Source: Rhynchospora pubera
Taxonomy: Eukaryota; Streptophyta; Magnoliopsida; Poales; Cyperaceae
DNA length: 64,000 nt
Direction of reading: 5' to 3'
Assembly (NCBI GenBank): GCA_028095005.1
Contig: CM051459.1
Span: forward strand, 117,091,431 to 117,155,430
A program made the translations under genes and the position numbers. Each line of letters opens with the position of its first letter. The stretch's first letter is position 1. Positions 35,952 through 47,516 of this stretch are shown piece after piece. The notes beneath the pieces were generated by a model. That model searched no databases. It had not been told where the DNA came from and saw nothing but the letters and a program-made list of their open reading frames with translations.

Positions 35952-38900
35952 CTAGGGTTGGACATCGAGCTTCGCTCGATAAAGTAAAAAAAATAAAATA
36001 ATTTAAAGTTTAATTTTCAATATATAATTAAATTTATATACAATAAAAAATGTGAATATATGATTAAAGAATAATCATTAACATGTGTTTAAGAAATGAA
36101 CAAATTAGTTAATGCACAAAGATTAGAACAACAAATTGTTTTAACAGGTTGAATAGCAAAAAAGAAAAAAATGATTTAGACTTGAATACATTAAGAAAAT
36201 CGAGCTTAAAAGGTAAACAGTTCAACAGGGAAAAAAAAAGGAAAAAAAATTATCTAAAAAGTCCATATATTAAGAAAAAGGACATCTTGAAACATCATTT
36301 ATAATTTCGTATTATTTTTTTTTAATAAGAGACATATTTTATTACAAATAGTAAACTCTCCGTTTTTGTTGTTTTTGAAACATGTTTAGAAGCATGCAGG
36401 TCCGTATAATTTATATATTTAGTTGAGGTAAAATATTTTGCATTATTTAAATTGACGAATTAATTTAATTTTCTCATAGTTAATGACACTGCGTGTGTTT
36501 GAGCATTACGTATCTACGGGTGGTATGCTTGATATGTAGTAATTATATTTAATCAAAACTGCATTTCTGTGCTAAATTGTATTTATCTATAATTTTTAAT
36601 TGGAGAAAATTATATTTAATCAAAACTGTACTTCAGACCCGAAGCAAGAAAAAAAATCTTTCCACATAAACCCGAAAAAAAAAATATTAATCTCAGATTG
36701 ATTTAAACTAAATTCTTTCATCTGTATTTCTGTGCTATAGTGATGTGGCAAATACCAATTAAATTATGTTTGTGGCCGAATACTTCGAACACCAAACACA
36801 AAATGCTACAGTTCTGTGTTACAATTCTTCCAACACCAATAAAATAAAATAAAAAAATGAAAAAAAAATTAAATTGCTGCAAATCTTGTCTAGGCTTCTG
36901 TAATTTCTAGAAGGCTGCAAAAAATACAAAAATTACTCAATAGAAGGACATGGGCAGTTGCCTTTATAAACTTGGAATTTAACTAAATAATTTGCGAAAT
37001 TCAATTATGTTCCCAAATATCATACAACTTAAATTTTTTATAAATACAATCAATAAGGCATTCTGACATACAATTATATGAAGAATCAGGTTCCACGAAA
37101 AAAATTATTGCTACATGCATCAGTACCTTTGAGCAATGAAGATCAGAAATACGGCGGCAAACTACAATGGAGAAGCATAGGCTCATCTCCACACCTTCCA
37201 CTTTTCTTATCCTCTCCCGGTCGATCATTTGGAACAGTAGTCGCTGGCGATGGCGAAAAGGGGTCGACGTCGGCGATTCCAAATAGTAATCGCTGGCGAC
37301 GTCAAATTGGTGTTGATGCTGATGCACAGCCCAGAGAGATGATGAATACGGATAGGAGGAAAGGAAGTGTGGTGGACTGGTGTTCTTTCATCTGTTATAT
37401 CAGTAATAAACACAGGAATAAACAAACAATTGCATTGACCTTGGATGCACGAGGAGAGTGGATCTGATGAAAGTCAGAAATTGTGTATACTGCTATCAAT
37501 TTGGAACTTCTAATTTCTGAAATTCAGAAATTATGTATACTGCTCTTAACAAAAAGCAAAAGCTAAAATCGAAGCGCAAAATAGAAGAGGAGAAACCTTG
37601 TGCGAGGAGGTTGCTGCACTGGAGGAGAAGAATCTATCGGCAACATGACCAACAGCAGCGATCGACAATTTGATGAATATAATCCAAAATTTGTATTTTT
37701 ACTGGTTTTGGGAGATATTATTGCTGTGACAGTTGTACGCCTTCGATTAGAAAGGGCTTCGCGAACAGTTGGTTGATTAAGGGCTTGACGTCGACTATCT
37801 GTATCAATGTCTTGAAAACATAGAATTATATATCCTAATGCGTTCGAGAAAATGTGCACTGTCGGGTCCATTTGAAACATCTAACAGTGTTGCCAAAATC
37901 AACAGAGGTGGTTCAAGTTGTGGAAGCTGAACTCTTCCTTGATGGCAACATAGTGTATAAATAGGATGATTTTTTCGAGATTCACAAAGACATCTCTCTT
38001 CAGACCAAAAAAACAACATGGCACTTAGAGCATTCAATAGTAGGATCACCAAAGTCCAGCGGATTAATAACTTTACCTAAATTTCCAAAATAAGAGAAAA
38101 ATTACAATGTTACGTACAAAAATTTTTATTGCAAAAGAAACTCAGTACATATAGGTTGCGATATGTACCATTATTATTGACAAATACATCTTGGATCTGG
38201 TGTTCGACGAATAGTGTCCAGAAGATGCACCATTCATTTCAGCTGCATTATTTAATTAGTGAGTACGGCAGAAGTGTTCTAATATGACAAAATTTTTATT
38301 TCTGAAAGATTAAATGAGTACAAATATTAAATAAAGGAAAAGAGCTTACATATTAAATTTCGAGTAACAGAAGCAAGACTTGAACACAACTCATATGTTT
38401 TGTTAGAACACTTTCTAGGACGTCCCATGTTGATCTGTTAACCATTTAATAGAGATAATTTAGCAATCATAATGAAATTTAAGGAAAATACTATATTTTT
38501 AATCACAGAGTTTATAATCATCGGAGATAATTTATGTTGTTTTTAATCAGATAACCATCTCTACCATCAAGACAGTTGATGAAATAACAGTATTTACGGT
38601 ACCAAATATATATTTACCAGTATTAACCAGTTTTCATGAGTTTTCAGATTGGTAATTCCAGTATTTACCAGTTAAAATAATTAGTAGTAGTTGTAATTTT
38701 TGTGGGTCCGAGTTAGCAATATAAGTAGAGATTTATGTTGCTTTTGGTTAATTTTACAGATTCAATTCATGGTGCTAACATAGCTTCAAGGATAGAATGG
38801 TTGATTCTGAGGAACCCTCCCACTACAGAGAAGATAAGTAGAAACAAAGCAGAGTGAGGGGCGATTTAGTTTTTTCATAAACAATTTTTCAGATTACAGG

Positions 38901-39659
38901 ATGCAACATAGAATAATATAAAATTATTACAATGTACTAATAGAGAACGCACCTCTGATGAATGTCGAGAAGATGATGGCCCTCAAAAAATAAGCTCTAG
39001 AAAATTTTAGATGGAAAAATTATATTCTCACTGCATAAATAAGAAACGGTAAGAGCAAAGAAAGAATAAATCGAATAAAGAAGAAAAATAAAAAACCAAG
39101 TAAAATTGGATCGAGATTGTCAAAGGGAAATAAAGAACCAAGTAAAATTGAGAAAAAAATAATTTGGCAGGGCTCGGAAGGGACCTACCTCCCGATATGC
39201 AGAGGGTACGGAGAACTCTCCTTGAGTTTGGATAGTGAAAGAGAGGAAATTCTTGAGCAAAGCAGAGAGAGAGAGAAGAAGAGGCGGAGGAGTTGGCCGA
39301 GCATAGAGCAACGGGTGCTCTATTTCCTTCGTTTTCCGGTTGGAGGCCATAGAGAGGGGCATGAGAAACGAAGCATACAGTAGGAGGAGCGGCGTTGTAC
39401 AGAGGGAAGATCCGAAGGAAAACCTAGAAATCGACGATGAGAAAGAAAGGGTGCATCAATTAAGAGGAAGTAAGATGCGATGGCAACGGTGTAACGGGTT
39501 GTTATCGGGCTAGTAAAATCTGGTGCATATAAAGTCACGTAGTAGTACGCCACAAAAATATGAAAAAATCTCTGAAAGTTCTCTCACCGTGCGAATTAGC
39601 GAACGGTTTGCTTTAAAATCCGCGCAAAAAATCACGCGGATTATATTATACTATATAGA
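35952..39659 (-). mobile_element. Helitron C, inverted within Helitron B
   Basis: The minus-strand 5' end is TCTATATAGTATAATATAAT (from 39659). The 3' end is CTAG (35955-35952), preceded by a hairpin of ATCGAGC/GCTCGAT with a 3-base loop (35964-35980). A (35951) and T (39660) flank the 3,708-bp element. It retains a relic of a Helitron replicase N-terminal region (37804-38060) and other exon-like blocks, so it descends from an autonomous element. The 3' hairpin matches that of Helitron F at 57.9 kb. Confidence 0.85.
37804..38060 (-). pseudogene. Relic of Helitron replicase N-terminal (zinc-finger) region
   Basis: The minus strand encodes a segment with CSKCHVVFWSEERCL, CCHQGRVQLPQLEPPLLIL and FLERIRIYNSMF in order. 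This matches the Helitron_like_N region that precedes the Rep nuclease in plant Helitron proteins (CxxC, WxxER, CCxxGxVxLP, RxYNxxF). The frame leaves the family after YNSMF and no HUH nuclease or helicase follows, so it is a fragment. Short blocks at 38160-38440 may be earlier exons. Confidence 0.75.
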
Positions 39660-39660
39660 T

Positions 39661-41549
39661 TACAAATCTAAATGGTATAAACACAAATGCATCACTAATA
39701 CAGGTACAGAGCCCTCATAGGCATAAAACAAATTGCATTATTACAGATCCATCTAAAATGAGCTATTAAAGTAGCTATTACATGCAAATTGTCTCTAAGT
39801 CCTTCAGAAGTACCTGAAGCAAGAAGGGAAGTATAGTTAGTAAAATCAAGAAGTTAACTTATTCTCATGTTTTATTGTTTCATTTTTTGTTTGCTGGCAT
39901 CATCTATTTTTTGTTTGCTGGCATCATCTAATTACCCTCAGTTTCTGGGTTTGACAGTTTGCATTTCATTGTTTTGCATTTTGGTCCTTATCCTTATAGC
40001 AATTTCAAGCTCTATTGTTCAATGTAGGGTGTAGCTCGGTACTTATCAAGAACAGGTGTAGCCTATGTGAACTTAGTCTTTTTCTTTGTACAACATTGGG
40101 TCTTAAACAAGCTTCGATTACTAATAGGCTCATGGGCTTACTCATCAATAGTATTCATCCAGGACACAGTATATAGCACCTTAGAATTAAGATGTAAGGT
40201 ATTTCAATAAATACCTACAATAAATATGAAAAAGTATATTACTTTTTATTTCCTAAATTTCTGAAAAGATATTGATATGCACTGAGATTGGAGTAATATG
40301 TTATGACATGCATGCATATGACATTAATAAAAATGAAAAACTGTACATGATTAAAATTTACCATTGCAACTCATTCATAGATGATTAGATGGTTTTTATA
40401 ATAACATTACAAAATCAAAGCCTTCTCTGCTACATACCTGTTCAAATGCATATGGCAAAGCTGAGTATATCCCGGCAGCTCGCTCTCCGTAAAAGACAGT
40501 TCGTTCAATGGACACAACAGGTGTGTTTGGTATGTCATTCCCTTAATGACATACCAACGATGGCATTAAATGATATGGAAATTCCCAATCAAATGACATT
40601 AAATCCATCCATTTTGATCAGAAAATTTTCTTATGACATAAATTTCTGTGTTATAAAAAAATGATTCTAATCATATCCTAATCCTTTTTCTGGGCTCCAG
40701 AGAAATCATAGTGTTGAAATACCAGATAATTTTACTGAAGGCCTGAACGATTGTTTCTAAGAAGTTTATTTATTTTCTCATCTTGCATATCTATTTTTTT
40801 TATTCCAAATAGAATTTGTTATTAATTTGAACTTCCAATGTTTTCTTGTTATCTAATCTTATATTTCAATTTTATATCGACACTATTGGTGCTATTGTCC
40901 TCTTCAACAATATATGATTGAACTAAACTCTGAATTTCAGAAGTTTTAGATCAAACTATCAAAGAGAGGGCAACATCCTCTGGACTTTTATTCTGATAAA
41001 GGAACATTGTTGCCAGTAAACATCTAACTTCTATCCAGAGAAGTTGAATCACAATGTTTTTGCTTCTGGTGGAAATTTCCTTGTTTTGATGTTACAATGA
41101 ACCACTTAAATATGCCTTAATTGATGCTATCAGTTAGAATAATGCAAGTTCTTTGTTGAAGCCTGAAAAAGATAATTGATGCATAGAAAGAGAGACACAG
41201 AGAAATGCTTTAATTCTTGATCTGGATTACTAGACCCTAAACCCTAACTCTAAACCCTAAGGCTTTGGTCAAAATGATTTTTATGCGGGATTTCATTTGA
41301 TTATAATTGATTTCTGAGGATTTCAATGGGTCTAATGATATGGAAATTCTGATCTCTCTGAAGCCCAGAAAAAGGATTAGAATCAAACTCAGATATTGAG
41401 GCAGCTATACCTTCCTATGTCTTTTCCAATTATAGTCAGATTTTATGCACTGTATAACCACTTCAATTTTGATTTTACTTATTATATTTATTTATTTATT
41501 TTTTGCAAACTTTCTTTACAAATGGAGTTTATAACTTTAACATGTTCAG
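39661..41549. other. Helitron B interior upstream of the RWP-RK exon
   Basis: An exon-like block at about 40430-40512 ends at a good donor (CAACAG, GTGTGT). ATCCTTTTTCTGGGCTCCAG near 40680 and its inverse near 41370 form an inverted pair. Telomere-like CCCTAAACCCTAA units occur at 41230-41262. A 24-bp unit containing TTTGTTTGCTGGCATCATCT is tandemly duplicated at 39885-39932. No gene is called. Confidence 0.5.
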
Positions 41550-41907
41550 GAAGAAACCAAGGAGGAATAAATTGAAATTCGAGCATGTAGCACAAAAATT
41601 CTCAATGTCAATTAAAGATGCTGCAAGAGGGCTCAAGGTATCTGTGCCAACACTGCAATTAAGGTGCAGAGAGCTAGGCATCCCAAAGTGGCCATACCGA
41701 AAAGTTCGCAGTTTGGAAACTCTGATAGAAACTATGGAGGAATTAGCACCCCGTAGATTTGAACATGCGATCAGCAAGGTTCGAGATGAAATAAAAGCGA
41801 TCAAATTAAATCCCTCAATGGAAATAAAGTATGAAACCGAGAGGCTTAGGCAGGAGATTTATGATTTCAAATACAGCCGGCAAAGGTCATCTGGATTGAC
41901 TTCTTAA
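41550..41907 (+). CDS. RWP-RK domain exon (probable captured transcription-factor fragment)
   Basis: An open exon follows the acceptor ACATGTTCAG and runs to a stop at 41905-41907, about 119 aa. The RWP-RK domain is clear: KFSMSIKDAARGLKVSVPTL then RCRELGIPKWPYRKVRSLET, with the usual RWPYRK reading KWPYRK. Downstream is a charged helix (ERLRQEIYDFKYSRQRSS). RWP-RK proteins (NLP and RKD families) are DNA-binding factors in nitrate response or egg and gametophyte development; this is closest in style to short RKD-type proteins. No upstream exon or promoter can be confirmed, and it lies inside Helitron B, so it is probably a captured piece. The frame is undamaged. Confidence 0.7.
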
Positions 41908-42926
41908 GAGGGCATAGAAGTGTGAACTGGCGCAAGTGATTGATTTAGAAAATGAAGGACAAACTGCAATAGATTTGATTTAAACCTCTGTTAGTAAAAA
42001 TGTGTGTCAGATGTAACCTCTGTTAGTATTGATCTAATTTTAGTCAAGAAAATAATAATGTAATTTAGAATCTGTCCTCTCTTTATGGAATTGACTTGTA
42101 CAGTGAGTAATATGTGATTGTTAAGATTAGACCATGAAGAAGCAATGAGAATATACTCTTGCATATCTCCTAATCAGTACTTGTTGAGTTCATGAAGTCT
42201 GGACTTGTTTGTAATTGTTTTTGTTATTTTTTTCTGTTCCAGCAAATTAAGGTGAAAGAGTAAGAAATAAGGTGATTGATTACTGCTTCCGTAAGGTATT
42301 ATTTACCCTGCTTTAGATCTATTTATCTTTTTGTTCTTTCTAACCTGGTAGATGCTACCCGGTGTATAAAAAAAAGAAGTTTGAAAAGTCAGATTGTATC
42401 CAATAATGACACTATCCTAGCAGAAATTCATTTCCAACTTAATTGCATGGCATGAAAGTATTGTTGCAGGTTTACACATTTAACAATAAACTGAAATTTA
42501 AAGGGCCTATTGATAAAAACTTCAAAGGCAAAAGATTGTGTTACAATTCATTTCTTAAGTTGATGCACAAGCATTAAAACATGTACAAAAGTTTTAGTAA
42601 TTGGGTAAATAAACTTTCCATTCATTCATATTCTCATAATCTTTCAGGATTTTACTAATTTGTTTTTTTCTAGCTATTCAATAATATTTTCATATATTTC
42701 AGGGCTAAGAGATTTTCATTGACTTTCGATGTAAGTTTACTAAATAGGGATTCTTGCAGCCCCAAATTAGATTTTGGTCCGAAACTTCGAGAGATCAGCG
42801 TGTATATCTTCATTACTTAAGGCATACTAAATTAAGAATTTTTCCTTTTTATATAGGCAAACTTGTTTCTTTAGCGAGATCAATCTGTTACTACGTTCTT
42901 TTCCTTGTTAATTGTTATAATTACAA

Positions 42927-43611
42927 ATGGGGCACTTTCTTGTAGCAGAAAGTTTTTCTGACTTGAATGATCACTATTCGCCATGGATATTAAAGAGTGT
43001 CCGTGTCGACTTCATTATAGATTTACCGGAAGACAAGACGGATATCTATTCTTTTAACTGGTTTCTCATTATTCTTCTGGACCATCAGGTACGAGCTAAT
43101 TTAACTCGATAGATTTGTTAAAAAGGACATATATTACAACAATGCTAAAAGGAATTTTTTAAATATGTATAATATTCTTTTTTCTTAGAGGCAAAGAATA
43201 GGAGTGTTTGTTCCTGAGGAGATAAAAGAGTCTTTTAGCAATATGATCAAGATTGGCTCGATTTACGAAATTCGTAACTGTCAATATGGGCCCGGTCCGA
43301 TGTGTTATCCGCGCTTCGAGGGGTACAGTTTATTACGTGATGAAACACAAATTGTGTTTAATAAGAGAACAACAATCACGAAATTAGAAGGTCTCCAGAA
43401 ATTTCCAATGTACCCATTAGTTCCTTCGTTCGATTTCCTTCATGCAGAGCGGATGAAAAAAATGCTCGTGGGTATATATTTTTCTCTAAAACCATGCTTA
43501 TAGTAGAATACAACATTATAAATAAATATTACACTTATCAAGTTTATCATTATTACTAATAAAATATCATTTTTGCAGATGTTGTCGGTAAGGTTGGCTC
43601 TCGAACTGATG
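42927..43611 (+). pseudogene. RPA1-like OB-fold gene (DUF223 type), truncated and fused to Rep
   Basis: Exon 1 (42927-43088) ends FNWFLIILLDHQ. Exon 2 (43189-43471) encodes RQRIGVFVPEEIKESFSNMI and IVFNKRTTITKLEGLQKFP. A third begins at 43579 (DVVGKVGS). Phases match across both GT-AG introns. This is the first OB fold of a plant replication protein A large-subunit relative, which plant Helitrons often encode; such proteins bind single-stranded DNA. About 30 bases into exon 3 the sequence changes to Helitron Rep in another frame, so the rest of the gene was deleted. Confidence 0.75.
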
Positions 43612-46600
43612 CGCTACAATTGCCACATCAACGTCGAGATCTGCTCGAGCATTAGAGCTGTGAAGTATCTCTTCAAGTACATATACAAGGGACATGATTG
43701 TGCCGAAGTGTATGTTGGAACCCGCGGCCAAGAGGGAACAATAGTTGATGAGATCAAGATGTTCCAAGATGCACGATGGGTGTCGGCCCCAGAAGCGCTA
43801 TGGCAGATTTTTAGATTTCCTTTGAGTGAAATTAAACCTTCGGTGAGATCTTTACAGTTGCATACTCCCAACTAACAAATGGTTATTTATAAAGACAACG
43901 ACAATTTGGAACATGTCTGTGAAAGGGATAAGGCAAAGAGGACGATGTTGACTGAGTTTTTTTGAAGCGAACAAGAGGTTTCCAGAGGCAAGGCAATTCC
44001 TCTATCGGGAGTTTCCTGAGCATTTCACGTGGGATGCGAGCCGCAGGGTGTGGAAACTACGTAAAAAAGGAGGTGAAGTTGGTAGGGTGGTTTATGCTAA
44101 GATATCAGATGCGGAGAGATACTATCTCCGTATTTTGCTTAATCACGTGAGGGGACCGCAATCATATGAAGATCTTTTAACGGTGGATGGGATACAACAT
44201 TTATCTTTTCAGAACGCAGCATATGCAATGGGCCTAATAGATAATGATGAGACTCTCTCAGAATGCCTCTACGAGGCGGCAACATACCAGATGCCTTCTG
44301 CACTCAGGAGACTTTTCGCTACGATTCTGACTTTTTGTGAGGGGGCTAAGGCTCGAGAGTTATGGGATAGGCATTTTGCGGACATGTCTGAAGATTATCG
44401 GCGACTTTATTCATCAGATGAAATAGTTGAACAGAGGACCCTGGTAGATATTAACAGGTATCTTGAGTCGATGGGCAAACACCTGGCAAATTACGATCTC
44501 CCTGAACTCTATGAAAATGCTGAATTAGATGACCATGGTAATTTTCAAGAAGTTACTGATGAAGAAAGGATAGATGTATCAGAAGAGGACTTGCGGGCAC
44601 ATGATTCGCTTAATCCCGAAAAATTATCAGCATTTGAAGAGATCATGCAACATGTCACGGAAAAGAAACCAGGTGCATTTTTCATTGATGGTCCCGGTGG
44701 TACGGGTAAAACGTATCTATACAAGGCATTATTAGCTGCAGTTCGATCCCGAAAACTCATTGCAATTGCAACTGCTACTTCGGGTGCAGCGGCAAACAAC
44801 ATGCCTGGAGGAAGGACGGCACACTCTAGGTTTAAGATTCCTATCAACTTGGACTGCACTTCCATGTGTACGATGAGCAAGCAGAGTGGGATTGCAAAGC
44901 TTCTTCGGAGGGCGACACTTATCATATGGGACGAGGCGTCTATGTCAAAAAGGCAAGCCATTGAAGCGCTCGACAGGACGTTACAAGTGATATCTTATCT
45001 CTTATTTATATATTATTTATTACTAGCAGACATGCCCACCCAATGTGTGGGCAAAATTTAATGAAAATCATGACATGATAACAAAAACAATTTCCAAATG
45101 CTATGTTTAGATTTCTTAAAATCTTATAACCATAGAGAAATTCGATATATGAGTTCAGCTTTTAGTTTTATTCGTAGAAATTCTTCAAAAAACGAATTTT
45201 ACTTTTGACATTATAATCATTGACCAACAAATAAAAAATGGATACTCAGGGCCCAAGTTGATCAAAATTGTAGTTTTAATTTTTATCCTGATGGAAAATT
45301 TAAAAGCAAATCAATAGGTCATTCTTTAAACGACTAATGCAAACTGCTTCTCTTTTATGTGTGAGCAAAATTTTATTAAACTAAAAAAAATCTTCAAAAT
45401 ATAATTTATGACAATAATTTTCTAAAGCATCTAAAAAAATGATTTTGCATAATTATCTCCTTTTTATATTTTCTAATCTTATCTCCTTTTCTTTAATTCA
45501 GATTGAATAAAAAAAAGAATTTTAAATTAACGAGCTGACAAATATTTGCATTAGTGTTATTTCTATTTTAACATCCAGTCTAAGCAAAGAGCTTAACATT
45601 CTCGTCATGAAATAAAATCTACACCTTGATCAAATCAGATTATAACAATCACTAAACCATATTATTTGTAATCAAGGATTAATACATCTTTGGACTCGAA
45701 AATTGAATAGATCTTTGGTCTATATTTGATAGATCTTTGATTTTATTTAAATTTTTTAATATTATGAGTATCCCGCATTTTGATTCATCATGATGTCATG
45801 GACTATGGCCACCCATTCGGCGGAAAAATTGTCGTATTTGGCGGCGATTTCAGACAAGTTCTGTCTGTGGTTAGACGTGGGACCAAAGCTCAGATCGTCG
45901 ATGCGACACTGCCAATGTCCCTTCTATGGTCCTACATAAAGAAGAGAAAGCTGACCCGAAACATGAGAGCTTCAAGTGATCCATGGTTCGCTCAGTTCCT
46001 ACTCAATGTCGGCGATGGAACCGAGCCCTCTATTGGGAATGACTTCATACGTATCCATACACTACAGAGGAAGACTCAGTAAATGAACTAATTGAGACTG
46101 TATTCCCCTCTCTCAATGAAAATGGCCATCGAACATATTACATTGCTTCTCGAGCAATTCTCTCCACCAAGAATGAGTATGTCGACAAGCTCAACCAGCA
46201 TATGATTAAGTCTTATCCTGGAGAAGAATTGATATACCACAGCATTGATACAGCAGAGGATGACGCATGTGGCAACTACCCCTCTGAATTTTTGAACTCT
46301 CTGACGCCCAATGGATTGCCGCCACATATCCTAAAACTTAAAAAAGGATCTCCAATAATTCTGTTACGTAATCTAGATCCTGCAAATGGACTTTGCAACG
46401 GCACAAGATTGGTGTGCCGGAATTTTCAAAGGAATGTAATTGATGCAGAGATCGCTACTGGAGGACATGCAGGGAAACGAATATTTATTCCCAGGATTCC
46501 GCTAAGCCCGCCGGATGATGATTTGTTCCCTTTTAGATTTAAGAGGAAACAATTTCCTGTTCGATTGTGCTTTGCGATGACAATCAACAAGGCACAAGGA

Positions 46601-46793
46601 AAAACCATTCCTAATGTCGGAGTTTACTTACCCGAGCCGGTTTTTTCCCATGGACAACTGTATGTGGCGCTCTCGAGAGGTGTGTCCCGACAAAAAATAA
46701 AGTTGCTTATAAAACCAAGTGCTGATATCAACCCGCAAGACGGAACATGCACCAAAAATTTTGTATATCGAGAAGTGCTACGGAAGACTTAAG
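43612..46793 (+). pseudogene. Helitron Rep/helicase gene, broken
   Basis: The N-terminal half is missing; the rest reads in order. Rep end: YNCHINVEICSS, then KYLFKYIYKGHD with the catalytic tyrosines, then DARWVSAPEALWQIFRF. PIF1-type SF1 helicase: Walker A GPGGTGKTYLYKAL (about 44693-44734), Walker B LIIWDEASM, GGDFRQVL (about 45841), LTRNMR, and MTINKAQGKT with YVALSRG near the end. The HUH motif is absent. Breaks: an in-frame TAA at 43873-43875; an extra T in the T run at 43957-43963; an insertion between about 44987 and 45785 that includes Helitron D; and a frame change near 46055. The stop is at 46793. The family's rolling-circle transposase cannot be made from this copy. Confidence 0.85.
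45023..45777 (-). mobile_element. Helitron D, small Helitron inside the helicase (5' end not resolved)
   Basis: The minus-strand 3' end is CTAG (45026-45023), with a GCCCAC/GTGGGC hairpin (45034-45052), and follows host A at 45022. Its terminus is almost the same as that of Helitron B itself. The helicase frame resumes near 45780, so the element is at most about 755 bp. The exact 5' end was not found. The 36 bases between the helicase break (44987) and this terminus start GTGATATC and may be an intron remnant. Confidence 0.65.
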
Positions 46794-47405
46794 GTAACGA
46801 AATTATATTTAAAAAATATTTATCTATCTCATATAATGCTCACACATGCACGCAACATATAAAACTATCTTAAAGTTTTTATTTTATTTTATTTATTTAT
46901 TATAATTATTAATTAATATTTTTTTCTAAAATAGGTCTCTGTCTTAACTATGATCAATGTTCATTACAACAAAGGAGCAAGAACGATTCAATAAACTTGT
47001 CATGTTGTATTGTATTTTTTTTTATTATTTGAGACAATATACTTTTACGTGAAACTTTTTTATCGAAGATATTTTTTTTCGTCGAACTATTTTTATTGGA
47101 TTGTTCACATGTCTACTTTTATTAATTATAATTGTTTAAACCGATGAGTACTACTGCTACTTTTGGCGCCGATCAAAACAACATTAACCTTAAATATAAA
47201 AAATGGACAGTATATCTGTGTCAAATAAGACTTTCTTTTTCAGATATCACATAATAAAGTCTGCCCACACATTGTGATGACGCAACACAAACTGACTTCA
47301 TTCTTGCATTCAATGTACTCGCACGATTCTAATAAACCCAGCCTCATAAAATGCAACAACGCCGATCGTCCAAAATTTAAAACTGACATCACTATGATCC
47401 TCTCC
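46794..47405. other. Helitron B 3' non-coding region
   Basis: AT-rich sequence between the helicase stop and the terminal hairpin; no gene. Confidence 0.6.
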
Positions 47406-47434
47406 GCCCACACATTGGGTGGGCACTGCTGCTA

Positions 47435-47435
<1 letters not shown>

Positions 47436-47514
<79 letters not shown>
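47436..47514. repeat. (TA)n microsatellite at the Helitron B 3' border
   Basis: About 39 uninterrupted TA units start at the base after the Helitron terminal CTAG. The 69-codon Tyr-Ile ORF across it is an artefact. Confidence 0.95.

Positions 47515-47516
<2 letters not shown>

Larger units (their letters stand above)
31768..47435 (+). mobile_element. Helitron B, large composite Helitron
   Basis: The 5' end TCTCTACTATATTAAAAGCA (31768) follows an A. The 3' end is CTAG (47432-47435) followed by T, with a GCCCAC/GTGGGC hairpin at 47406-47424 and ACTGCTG before the end. Both termini are nearly identical to those of Helitron A, which supports pairing them although they are 15.7 kb apart. The interior holds a solo LTR, inverted Helitron C, an RWP-RK exon, an RPA-like gene, a Rep/helicase pseudogene and Helitron D. 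Pairing is an inference: two separate partial elements could give the same picture. Exon-like blocks at 33410-33510 and 33625-33735 are unidentified. Confidence 0.7.
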
